A DNA stretch of 64,000 nucleotides from a virus: the IMG/VR virus record IMGVR_UViG_3300032298_001038, positions 1-64,000 of that record. One strand, given 5' to 3'. Below, piece after piece: positions 57,010-63,132 of this stretch. The position numbers and the translations under genes are program-made. Positions within the stretch are counted from its first letter, which is position 1. The number at the start of each line of letters is the position of its first letter. Under the pieces are notes generated by a model, which saw only the letters and a list, made by a program, of their open reading frames with translations, had not been told where the DNA came from and ran no database searches.

Positions 57010-57052
57010 CTGCCTAATTGGCATCTGGCTTTGCTTTGTGCCAATTAGGCAG
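57010..57052. repeat. 14-bp inverted repeat between two virion genes
   Basis: CTGCCTAATTGGCA and TGCCAATTAGGCAG pair perfectly around a 15-base loop in the gap after the 57064-58803 gene. No T-run follows on the minus strand, so an operator, processing site or weak terminator are all possible. Confidence 0.7.
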
Positions 57053-57063
57053 ATGAGATTTAG

Positions 57064-58803
57064 TTATTTGGGGCCGGGAAAAAGGGACTGCCCAACAGCG
57101 CCACGAGTGCCGCCAAGCAGGGCTGAACGCACAGTGGGCGCGCCGCCACCAGCAGCCGGCGTCACATTAGTTTGGCCGCGGCCCATGAGTTGGTTCATCG
57201 CTGTCGTGCCTCGTTGCACGCGCTGCTGGTACGCCTGTGTCTGCTGCGGGCCGACGAGGTTCCCTAACTGCACGCGCGGGTCATTGGGGTTGGTAGTCGG
57301 CCCCAGAGCAAACGGCGCCGCGGCCAACTTCAGGCCGAACTCCATCGCGCTGGAGCACTTGCAGTTCCACTTGCGCAGGGACTTGTTAATCCGCGAATCA
57401 GGGTCGGACTTCGTCTTGGCGCCGGTGTTCACGCGCTTCATGCCGCACATGCGTGAGCAGAACGAATTCTGGCGCTTCTTCGCCTCGCCCTTGGGGTTCT
57501 TCTGGGTCACAGGAGCCTTGAGATTCCCACCGTGCTCGCGCTCGTAACTCTTGCGCCCCTTCTCGTTCAGGCCGCCTGCTTCGTTCTTGCCCTCACTTCT
57601 TTGCCATGCCGGCGTGCCTGCTTCCTTCTCGCTCTTGCTCTCGTCTTTCTTCTTCTTCTTTTTGCCGCTTCCTACGGGCCGGCAGGAGTCTTCGCTAAAG
57701 GGTTTCTTGCCCGGCACCGGCTCGTATCCAGCCCAGCAACGCGCGATCTTCATGACATATTCAGCGCTGTACTTTTCCATCACGGCGACTTTCTTTTCAG
57801 AGGGTTTGTAGCACGACCCGCCCGGCTTTCGGCACGAGCAGGACTGGGAGCATTTGCAGGTCTGGACCGTATCGCCGCAGCCACACGAGCAGGGCATATG
57901 CTTGTCAGTTTTGCTATCAGAACTCGCGGCTTTACGCCCGGCAAGTTCTTCTTCAAACTCTTCGCTGTAATAGTCTACATCCAGCGGGTCGACAGTGTTA
58001 AGGTCCATGAGTTTGGTCAGGGCTTCGCTGCGGGTGGCGTGTTTTATTACTTCAGCCGTCTTGGAACTGTCGGGGCTATTCTTGGCGCCGAACGCTGCAT
58101 TCCCGTTGATTACCCCTGTCGTCGAGAGCGCGCCGAACGCATTAATCGGGTTGAATTGTGGATGCGACCCGCCACCGACAGGTCGCGTGGGATACTGGTT
58201 ATTGGGCTGAGATTGCTGGGATTGCGCCGGTGCTTGGGCCAGTCCCATCGGCGGGAGAATATTAACACCCCCGACAGGGTATTGTTTAATTCCGCGGTTT
58301 CGGCCAATTCTGCGCGCCACACGTCCCTCGCGCTCAGCCCTCATGTTCTCCAGCGTTTGTTCAATATGCGGCGACAGGACCACAGAAAGTTTCGTCAGCA
58401 AATCATTTATAGCGTTTTTGGGTTTATCCCCACACCCTTCGCCCACGTTCATGCCTGTAGGAATCTCGCTTGAAATCTGTCCTTTTGCGCGCTCTTCCCC
58501 TGCATAAACCGGCTTGGAACTGTGGGGGATGTCTACGCGTTCTTGCTTGGAATCAGCGGTCTTATCAGTTTTGCTCATGGTAGTATTAGCAATATCGATA
58601 CGGCTAGACTTACAATTATTCACATATCTGTTAACAAAAGTTAAAGCAGCCGTATATGCGCTTTTCTCCGTAGTATCGTCTTTGGCTTTATTTGCGTACA
58701 TCGGGAGTTTCTTTTTGGTGGGATACTCGTGTGCCCAGCGCTTGGCTATCTCAGGATGTTCGGCCCAGAGAAACCGGCGTTGTTTTTCTGACTTAAAGGG
58801 CAT
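57064..58803 (-). CDS. Virion protein with cysteine cluster and RCWxGYEP / DUF6321-like domains
   Basis: A 579-residue protein starting at ATG 58803 (MPFKSEKQRRFLWAEHPEIA, a phrase typical of phage particle proteins). Central Pro/Gln-rich part, then a dense cysteine cluster (HMPCSCGCGDTVQTCKCSQS), the module ARCWAGYEPVPGKKPFSE with SCRPVGS and lysines, and a C-terminal basic domain (GLNEKGRKSYEREHGGNLKA) of DUF6321 type. The Cys cluster suggests zinc binding. The 42 bases between ATG 58845 and ATG 58803 are probably leader. Promoter and leader are not the common type; a variant box lies about 200 bases upstream. Confidence 0.65.
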   Translation of the reverse strand: MPFKSEKQRRFLWAEHPEIAKRWAHEYPTKKKLPMYANKAKDDTTEKSAYTAALTFVNRYVNNCKSSRIDIANTTMSKTDKTADSKQERVDIPHSSKPVYAGEERAKGQISSEIPTGMNVGEGCGDKPKNAINDLLTKLSVVLSPHIEQTLENMRAEREGRVARRIGRNRGIKQYPVGGVNILPPMGLAQAPAQSQQSQPNNQYPTRPVGGGSHPQFNPINAFGALSTTGVINGNAAFGAKNSPDSSKTAEVIKHATRSEALTKLMDLNTVDPLDVDYYSEEFEEELAGRKAASSDSKTDKHMPCSCGCGDTVQTCKCSQSCSCRKPGGSCYKPSEKKVAVMEKYSAEYVMKIARCWAGYEPVPGKKPFSEDSCRPVGSGKKKKKKDESKSEKEAGTPAWQRSEGKNEAGGLNEKGRKSYEREHGGNLKAPVTQKNPKGEAKKRQNSFCSRMCGMKRVNTGAKTKSDPDSRINKSLRKWNCKCSSAMEFGLKLAAAPFALGPTTNPNDPRVQLGNLVGPQQTQAYQQRVQRGTTAMNQLMGRGQTNVTPAAGGGAPTVRSALLGGTRGAVGQSLFPGPK

Positions 58804-58997
58804 GCGGTTATCCCGTCGTATGTCCACCAGAAATGCAATGTACACCCGGGCAGTGTATATGCGCCAACGAGTGTAGCGTCAGCCGGTAGAGAAATATGCT
58901 GTTTTTCCCAAGCATGGATGTATCGGGTATTTTCGCAAAAGTGGGCTGAGAGGTAAAGGGCTTTGTTATTTATGTCGGGAACAGGGGATATGCGCTC

Positions 58998-59008
58998 TGA
59001 TATCTAAA
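58998..59008 (-). promoter_or_regulatory. Isolated TTTAGATATCA box
   Basis: The upstream box of the common promoter is present (TTTTAGATATCA), but the CTAAATA/GGCATAT pair is not found at the usual distance; a GCATAT lies only five bases on. This may be a degenerate promoter or an operator serving the 57064-58803 gene. Confidence 0.5.
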
Positions 59009-59009
59009 A

Positions 59010-59055
59010 GAAACACGCGGTGGTCCGGGTGATTAGGCCCGGACTACCTGTGTTC
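59010..59055 (-). terminator. Second of two tandem terminators after the 59107 gene
   Basis: A long GAACACAGGTAGTCCGGG-type hairpin ends with GTGTTTC followed by TTTT on the minus strand, abutting the isolated box at 58998-59008. Confidence 0.7.
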
Positions 59056-59060
59056 CTTTT

Positions 59061-59103
59061 AAAGGTACGCTGGTCAGGCCTAAAGCCCGACCGCGTACCT
59101 TTT
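59061..59103. terminator. First of two tandem terminators, bidirectional form
   Basis: AAAGGTACGC-GGTC pairs with GACC-GCGTACCTTT, with TTTTTT on the plus-strand side and TTTAAAAGG on the minus side, so it could stop transcription from either direction. Confidence 0.7.
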
Positions 59104-59106
59104 TTG

Positions 59107-59742
59107 TTACAGCCCGACGAGGAAGCCCTGAGCGGCAGCCAGCAGGGGTTCGTGGGAAATCTCGTCCAGATGGTGCATTGCCTGAATCTGCATTTGCACT
59201 CCCATCTGCCGGAAGAACGAATGCCAGAAGCCGCCCGTGATGGGGTTCTTCGGCATGGCTTTCCCGACCGTCTCAATGAACAGGCCGGCGAGTTTGACCC
59301 TCACCGCCTGCTCGTCCATCGACAGGTCGTTCCAGCCCGTCATGTTCCCGATAGCATTGGCGAACTTGATGTGCGCCAAGTCGCCGTCGCCACTGTCCTG
59401 TTCTTCAGCCTCCATCAACGGCGCACGGTTGATGGTGGTGTGGGTCTCAGCCGCGGGAGCCTTGTTCGCCCACGCAGTCGCAATCACTGAGACAGCGACG
59501 GCGAGTAGCACGAACGGCACGAAACCCTTCACGCGGTCCGGGGCCGAGCGGCAGACGGCACACCCGGCCATCCACAGAAAGCACGCCGCACCGAACGCGC
59601 CGAGCGCCATGACCACGTAGGACACGGCGACTTGTGCCGGAGTGCTCGCCGTCAGAAAGCACTCCTGATAAAACCCCACCACGCCATACCCGAGCATGAA
59701 GCCTCCGAGGGTACGCATGGCGGCAACAATCGTGTTCTTCAT
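59107..59742 (-). CDS. Membrane protein of unknown function, 211 aa
   Basis: Three hydrophobic helices occur in the N-terminal half (GGFMLGYGVVGFYQECFL, VAVSYVVMALGAFGAACFLW, GFVPFVLLAVAVSVIATAW), followed by a soluble acidic and helical domain. GGAG precedes the ATG. It is transcribed from P4 as its own unit with a structured leader (AAGCGTAC/GTACGCTT) and ends at two terminators. Codon usage is GC-rich at third positions. Function unknown. Confidence 0.75.
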   Translation of the reverse strand: MKNTIVAAMRTLGGFMLGYGVVGFYQECFLTASTPAQVAVSYVVMALGAFGAACFLWMAGCAVCRSAPDRVKGFVPFVLLAVAVSVIATAWANKAPAAETHTTINRAPLMEAEEQDSGDGDLAHIKFANAIGNMTGWNDLSMDEQAVRVKLAGLFIETVGKAMPKNPITGGFWHSFFRQMGVQMQIQAMHHLDEISHEPLLAAAQGFLVGL

Positions 59743-59836
59743 GATAGAACTCCATTGTTAGGGAAGCGTACGAACCCCAACACGACTACCCCACCCTTAT
59801 TAACCCTGTGTTAACAAGAGACGGTACGCTTATTAG

Positions 59837-59883
59837 ATATGCCCGTATATGCGCAAATATTAAGTCGGGCTTTGATATCTAAA
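59837..59883 (-). promoter_or_regulatory. Phage promoter P4
   Basis: Minus strand: TTTAGATATCA, 8 bases, CTTAATA (one mismatch), 13 bases, GGGCATATCTAAT. Drives the 59107 gene. Confidence 0.85.
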
Positions 59884-59885
59884 AA

Positions 59886-59922
59886 CAAGCGCCCAACCCC
59901 GGGGGCGCTTGTGGCCCCCGGG
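59886..59922 (-). terminator. Terminator after the 59937 gene
   Basis: CAAGCGCCC/GGGCGCTTG, with a competing CCCCGGGGGC/GCCCCCGGGG stem, followed by TTTTTAG on the minus strand, where promoter P4 begins. Confidence 0.78.
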
Positions 59923-59936
59923 GACAGACACCACGA

Positions 59937-60356
59937 CTACTCGTCGACGGGGCGCAGGTGCGAGTCCTGCGTCCGGGCGTAGTTCCACACGGCGTAGATC
60001 ACGTCGCGCACGGCGACGGTGCCCATCGCCACGCCCTTGAGGCGGTCGCGGCCGAGGAAGCGCGTGAGGCGCTTCGAAAAGGCCTCACCGCCCACCTGCA
60101 TGTCGCAGGCGAGGAGCAGTTCGAGGTCGGCCCGCGCCGCCTTCTCGGCGAGCAGGTCCCTGCACTGCTCGTCCGACATCGGCCCGTGCTCAGCGCGCAA
60201 GGCGTTGAAGCGCTCCTGCTCAGCCTTGAGGGCGAGCAGGCGAGCGGCGTGGTCCTGCTCGTTCTTGCGCTTCTTCTCAATCTGCGCGGCGGTCTTCGGC
60301 CGCTTGGTCTTGGTCGCCGTCGTGCCGTCCTTCTTGCCCTTGGTGTCCTTGGACAT
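59937..60356 (-). CDS. Basic helical protein, 139 aa
   Basis: Start ATG 60356 after AGGAG; the extra codons to 60410 lack a site. The first 70 residues are Lys-rich and helical (KRPKTAAQIEKKRKNEQDHA) and could bind nucleic acid, followed by an acidic helical domain and a C-terminal segment DVIYAVWNYARTQDSHLRP. It forms a single-gene unit from P5. Codon usage is strongly GC-biased. Unknown function. Confidence 0.72.
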   Translation of the reverse strand: MSKDTKGKKDGTTATKTKRPKTAAQIEKKRKNEQDHAARLLALKAEQERFNALRAEHGPMSDEQCRDLLAEKAARADLELLLACDMQVGGEAFSKRLTRFLGRDRLKGVAMGTVAVRDVIYAVWNYARTQDSHLRPVDE

Positions 60357-60457
60357 GATCACGTCTCCTACCCCGTCGGTGCAAGCGTACGAATCACCGA
60401 TGACAACCAACCCACTGTTATTAACCCTGTGTTAACAACAATCGGTACGCTTAATTA

Positions 60458-60504
60458 ATATGCCCGCATACGCGCAGATATTTAGTTGGGCTTTGATATC
60501 TAAA
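60458..60504 (-). promoter_or_regulatory. Phage promoter P5
   Basis: Minus strand: TTTAGATATCA, 8 bases, CTAAATA, 13 bases, GGGCATATTAATTAAG. Drives the 59937 gene. The leader begins with AAGCGTAC, which pairs with GTACGCTT further down, as in the 59107 leader. Confidence 0.88.
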
Positions 60505-60551
60505 AAGCAGGCACAGCGGGCGGGCTTGCGCCCGCCACACCATGCCTGCTT
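60505..60551 (-). terminator. First terminator hairpin after the 60597 gene
   Basis: AAGCAGGCA/TGCCTGCTT with an inner GCGGGC/GCCCGC, then TTTTTAG on the minus strand running into promoter P5. Confidence 0.82.
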
Positions 60552-60556
60552 CGTCG

Positions 60557-60591
60557 CGGGGTAGGGCGCACGATCGACGCGCCCTACCCCG
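60557..60591 (-). terminator. 13-bp hairpin just after the 60597 stop codon
   Basis: CGGGGTAGGGCGC and GCGCCCTACCCCG form a perfect stem with a 9-base loop. It may protect the mRNA end or help the following terminator. Confidence 0.65.
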
Positions 60592-60596
60592 CTCAC

Positions 60597-61178
60597 TCAC
60601 AGCGTGAGCGCGGCAGCCGGGGTGCGGCTGGCCGGCGCCTCGCGCAGGCCGACGTAGGCCAGCGTGAACGCGAGCGCCGCGATGACCGCGATCCACAGCA
60701 TGCCGACCACGCTGGCGCTGCCCGGCGCACCGGTGCAGACCCAAGCGCCGCCGCCGATGCTCACGTACTCGTTGCCACTGAGCGTGGCGGTCGAGTACAG
60801 GAACCCGGGCTGCACGTCAGCACCCACGGTGCGAACGATCACCGCGTCGCTGGTGGCGCCGAGGACACCACCGTCACGGCTGTCCCACGCCACGTTGGAC
60901 GTGGTGAACTCCGAGGCCGGCGGGGCGACGACCGCCACCACACCAGCCAGCGCCACGAAGGCAACGACCGGGGTGACGATGGACGCCACGATCCGAGGGC
61001 TGCGCTTCGGGGTGCTGCGGAGCGTGTTCGCCGCGGCGTCGCCCGCCGTGTTGAACACCTTGACGACCTGCTCCTTGGTCGTACCCGCCTTGACGACGTT
61101 CTCGACCTTGTTGAACAGGTGCGAGACGCCGTACAGGATAACCGCGGCGGTGGCGGCGAGGGCAATGTAACTGATCAT
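60597..61178 (-). CDS. Membrane protein with three helices, 193 aa
   Basis: An N-terminal helix (YIALAATAAVILYGVSHLF), a central one (IVASIVTPVVAFVALAGVVAVVA) and a C-terminal one (GMLWIAVIAALAFTLAYVGL) flank two soluble loops. AAGGAG precedes the ATG, and the upstream bases can pair with that ribosome site. It is a single-gene unit from P6. The pattern could suit a holin-like or superinfection-blocking protein, but nothing decides. Confidence 0.72.
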   Translation of the reverse strand: MISYIALAATAAVILYGVSHLFNKVENVVKAGTTKEQVVKVFNTAGDAAANTLRSTPKRSPRIVASIVTPVVAFVALAGVVAVVAPPASEFTTSNVAWDSRDGGVLGATSDAVIVRTVGADVQPGFLYSTATLSGNEYVSIGGGAWVCTGAPGSASVVGMLWIAVIAALAFTLAYVGLREAPASRTPAAALTL

Positions 61179-61186
61179 AGAACTGA

Positions 61187-61200
61187 CTCCTTCGAAGGAG
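61187..61200 (-). promoter_or_regulatory. Hairpin sequestering the ribosome site of the 60597 gene
   Basis: On the minus strand CTCCTTCGAAGGAG is fully self-complementary: CTCCT pairs with AGGAG around TCGA. The paired AGGAG is the ribosome site, eight bases before the ATG, so folding would block translation until it is opened. Confidence 0.55.
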
Positions 61201-61360
61201 GACTACCAACCAGCCACAGAAACGGTGTGGCGCCGTCGCCCCGCGACAGGGCAAGTCTGTTCCTCACGAGTTGAACGTGAGACCACCGGAGATGTGGGGT
61301 GGTGGTTGCCGCCTACGGCAGAACAGATGCTGGTTTCACTGCTAACCAGCGGAACACTAG

Positions 61361-61388
61361 ATATGCCCTGTTTTGACCCGGTATTTAG
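61361..61388 (-). promoter_or_regulatory. Phage promoter P6
   Basis: Minus strand: CTAAATA, 13 bases, GGGCATATCTAG. The upstream box is absent. The 11-base sequence around the CATAT element (GATATGCCCTG) recurs inverted at 61393-61403, so the whole promoter can form a hairpin and could end the upstream transcript. Confidence 0.78.
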
Positions 61389-61412
61389 CCGGCAGGGCAT
61401 ATCGGGCGTATA

Positions 61413-61577
61413 TCACAGGCCCGAGAGGCCCATGTACACGCCGTAGGCAAAGCAGGCGCAGATGTAAGCGCCCACCGCAACCATCACACACAATGCGATG
61501 TTGCGGACCGTCCGAGTGACGAAGCGGACGGGGAGAACAAGGCCGTAGTAGAGAGCGGCGCAGAAAGCATAGGTCAT
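61413..61577 (-). CDS. Small membrane protein, 54 aa
   Basis: A 54-residue protein with two hydrophobic helices (AFCAALYYGLVLPVRFV and ALCVMVAVGAYICACFAYGV). AAAGGG precedes the ATG. It is transcribed from P7 as its own unit, with a structured leader containing GCAAAGTGC/GCACTTTGC and TATCTGTG/CACAGATA stems. Confidence 0.68.
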   Translation of the reverse strand: MTYAFCAALYYGLVLPVRFVTRTVRNIALCVMVAVGAYICACFAYGVYMGLSGL

Positions 61578-61599
61578 GGCTTCACCCTTTCAAGGTGAC

Positions 61600-61659
61600 T
61601 ATCTGTGTGTCCCGCATGCAAAGTGCGCACTTTGCTGGTGCCCGGTACGCCCACAGATA
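61600..61659 (-). promoter_or_regulatory. Nested hairpin in the leader of the 61413 gene
   Basis: The outer pair TATCTGTG/CACAGATA (61600-61607, 61652-61659) encloses the perfect palindrome GCAAAGTGCGCACTTTGC (61618-61635). Located between P7 and the start codon, it probably stabilises or regulates the transcript. Confidence 0.65.
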
Positions 61660-61677
61660 ACTAGACGCCCGTACTTA

Positions 61678-61719
61678 ATATGCGTGTAAATGCGGGAGTA
61701 TTTAGCCTTGATATCTAAA
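61678..61719 (-). promoter_or_regulatory. Phage promoter P7
   Basis: Minus strand: TTTAGATATCA, 3 bases, CTAAATA, 13 bases, ACGCATATTAAG. Drives the 61413 gene. Confidence 0.86.
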
Positions 61720-61722
61720 CGA

Positions 61723-61769
61723 ACGTGTGGGTGCCCGGGGCGTTAACCCCGGGCATGGCTTCCACACGT
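61723..61769 (-). terminator. Terminator after the 61781 gene
   Basis: ACGTGTGG/CCACACGT with inner TGCCCGGGG/CCCCGGGCA stems. GTTTAG of promoter P7 follows on the minus strand. Confidence 0.75.
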
Positions 61770-61780
61770 CGTTGTTGCGA

Positions 61781-62227
61781 TCACCAGTCGCCGCCGTAGG
61801 CTTTTTCGCTGGCGGCGTACTCGTCGTCGCTCTCGTCGCTCTCGTCGCTCTCGTCGTCGACGAACTCCGCCATCGCAGCGCGGTGTGAGTCGCGGTCGTA
61901 CTCGATGGACTTGTTCCACCGAGCAGAGGACTGCGCCGCGTGATCGCGTGCTGTGCTTTGCACCCGATATACGAGACCCGACAACTCCGGCAGCGCAGCG
62001 TCGAAGAACGCCTGCACGCCGCTGGAGAGCCGGGTCAGGACGTAAACCGGCACGACGACGACCGCGAAGGCGGCCGACATCCAACAGAACTGGAAGGCGT
62101 TGTGGAGCCGGCGGCCGAGCCGCTTCCAGTCCTTTGTCCTCACCATCATGAGGGCCGTCCACACGACACACATGATGACGCCGGTGACAGCGGCGATACC
62201 GTAGAAGAACATTTGCTCAGTGGTCAT
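61781..62227 (-). CDS. Membrane protein with acidic Asp/Glu/Ser tail, 148 aa
   Basis: Start ATG 62227 after AAGGAGCAGAGAG. Two hydrophobic segments (MFFYGIAAVTGVIMCVVWTAL and AFAVVVVPVYVLT) are followed by a soluble, highly acidic C-terminus with DESDESDESDD repeats. The tail would face the cytoplasm and could mimic DNA. Single-gene unit from P8. Confidence 0.7.
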   Translation of the reverse strand: MTTEQMFFYGIAAVTGVIMCVVWTALMMVRTKDWKRLGRRLHNAFQFCWMSAAFAVVVVPVYVLTRLSSGVQAFFDAALPELSGLVYRVQSTARDHAAQSSARWNKSIEYDRDSHRAAMAEFVDDESDESDESDDEYAASEKAYGGDW

Positions 62228-62323
62228 CTCTCTGCTCCTTACCCCGTGTTGCTGGTGGCTGAAGTTAGCCGCGGCGTACGTTCCGCACAGTCCAACGCGC
62301 AACAGATAATTGGACTGCATTAG

Positions 62324-62365
62324 ATATGCCGCAGAACACGGGAGTATTTAGCCCTGATATCTAAA
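62324..62365 (-). promoter_or_regulatory. Phage promoter P8
   Basis: Minus strand: TTTAGATATCA, 3 bases, CTAAATA, 13 bases, CGGCATATCTAAT. The leader starts with a CAGTCCAA/TTGGACTG stem. Confidence 0.86.
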
Positions 62366-62369
62366 CGTG

Positions 62370-62406
62370 ACGTGCACAACCCGGGTGTGACCCCGGGCTA
62401 TACACG
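62370..62406 (-). terminator. Terminator after the 62419 gene
   Basis: CGTG...CCCGGG pairs with CCCGGG...CACG, separated by GTGTGAC, followed on the minus strand by CACGTTTAG of promoter P8. Confidence 0.7.
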
Positions 62407-62418
62407 TACACGTTGTGA

Positions 62419-62727
62419 TCAGTCGCGGAACAGCGCCTCCGGCGGGAGGTGCTTGCCCGTGACGTTATAGATCACGCCCTCAATGGCGCACTCCAACGCC
62501 GACGCACTGCGGGCGGCGAGGGAGTTGGGTTCCAGTTTCTTGTTAATCAAGAACTGCAACAGTCGCGCCGCCGCGACGATGTCGCGCGGCTGAGTGCCGG
62601 ACCAGTCGCTTTGATGCACGAACGCTTTAATGGCCGAACGCAGACGCTTGAGCGCCGCGTCGCCACCACCGAACAAGTCGTCGGCGCTCCCGAACAGCGA
62701 ATCATCGTTGTCAAACAGGTTAGCCAT
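62419..62727 (-). CDS. Small soluble protein, 102 aa
   Basis: The product has an acidic, Gly-rich N-terminus with two DLFG-type repeats (NLFDNDDSLFGSADDLFGGG) followed by a helical body. AAGGAG precedes the ATG. Single-gene unit from P9. No family recognised. Confidence 0.7.
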   Translation of the reverse strand: MANLFDNDDSLFGSADDLFGGGDAALKRLRSAIKAFVHQSDWSGTQPRDIVAAARLLQFLINKKLEPNSLAARSASALECAIEGVIYNVTGKHLPPEALFRD

Positions 62728-62800
62728 GGCTAACTCCTTATCGCGCTACCCCGGACATGGCGTTGTGTTGCTGCGCGAATAACAACACGTGCCTTATTGC

Positions 62801-62842
62801 ATATGCGTGTAAATACCGCGCTATTTAGTTGTGATATCTAAA
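62801..62842 (-). promoter_or_regulatory. Phage promoter P9
   Basis: Minus strand: TTTAGATATCA, 3 bases, CTAAATA, 13 bases, ACGCATATGCAAT. The leader starts with a GTGTTG/CAACAC stem. Confidence 0.86.
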
Positions 62843-62846
62843 CGAG

Positions 62847-62881
62847 GCGCGAACAGCCGGGGCGTTACCCCCGGCGTCGCG
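62847..62881 (-). terminator. Terminator after the 62896 gene
   Basis: GCGCGAAC-GCCGGGG/CCCCGGC-GTCGCG hairpin, abutting the GTTTAG of promoter P9. Confidence 0.7.
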
Positions 62882-62895
62882 ACACCCGTTTACTT

Positions 62896-63003
62896 TCACT
62901 CGCGGTCCTCCGTCTGAGCGGTGAGCATCGCGTCCTCGCACTTCTCACAGCGCTCCTCGTCGATCTCCACCGTCTCCCAACCGCAGCATTCGCAACGGGG
63001 CAT
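62896..63003 (-). CDS. Tiny zinc-finger-type protein, 35 aa
   Basis: ATG 63003 follows AAGAGGTG. The peptide reads MPRCECCGWETVEIDEERCE then KCEDAML, with cysteine pairs that could hold one zinc ion, and an acidic C-terminus. It is expressed from P10. Small zinc proteins of this kind often tune host enzymes, but this is inference. Confidence 0.6.
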   Translation of the reverse strand: MPRCECCGWETVEIDEERCEKCEDAMLTAQTEDRE

Positions 63004-63104
63004 GACACACCTCTTGTGTTTTCGTGCTTCCTCCGGGCACGGCCGGGACTAATGCAAAAGCAGGGAGTCACCCGGGCCGCCAATACGTATCGGCGACTTA
63101 ATAG

Positions 63105-63132
63105 ATATGCCAGAGAAGCCGGCAGAATTTAG
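63105..63132 (-). promoter_or_regulatory. Phage promoter P10
   Basis: Minus strand: CTAAATT (one mismatch), 13 bases, TGGCATATCTATTAAG. The TAA in the first box is the stop codon of the 63129 gene, so the promoter is partly inside that gene. A near-palindrome CGCCAATACGTATCGGCG (plus strand) lies at the leader's start. Confidence 0.82.

Noticed and set aside
60411-60600. CRISPR-like or transposon repeats suggested by recurring TATTTAG/GATATC words
   Set aside because: The words occur once per intergenic gap at gene starts with fixed inner spacing and unlike flanks, which fits promoters and not spacer arrays or inverted-repeat ends. No transposase was seen.
61203-61400. Minus-strand 65-codon frame between promoter P6 and the 60597 gene as a leader peptide
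   Set aside because: Its start lies upstream of the predicted transcription start of P6, so it would not be on that transcript, and it has no ribosome site.
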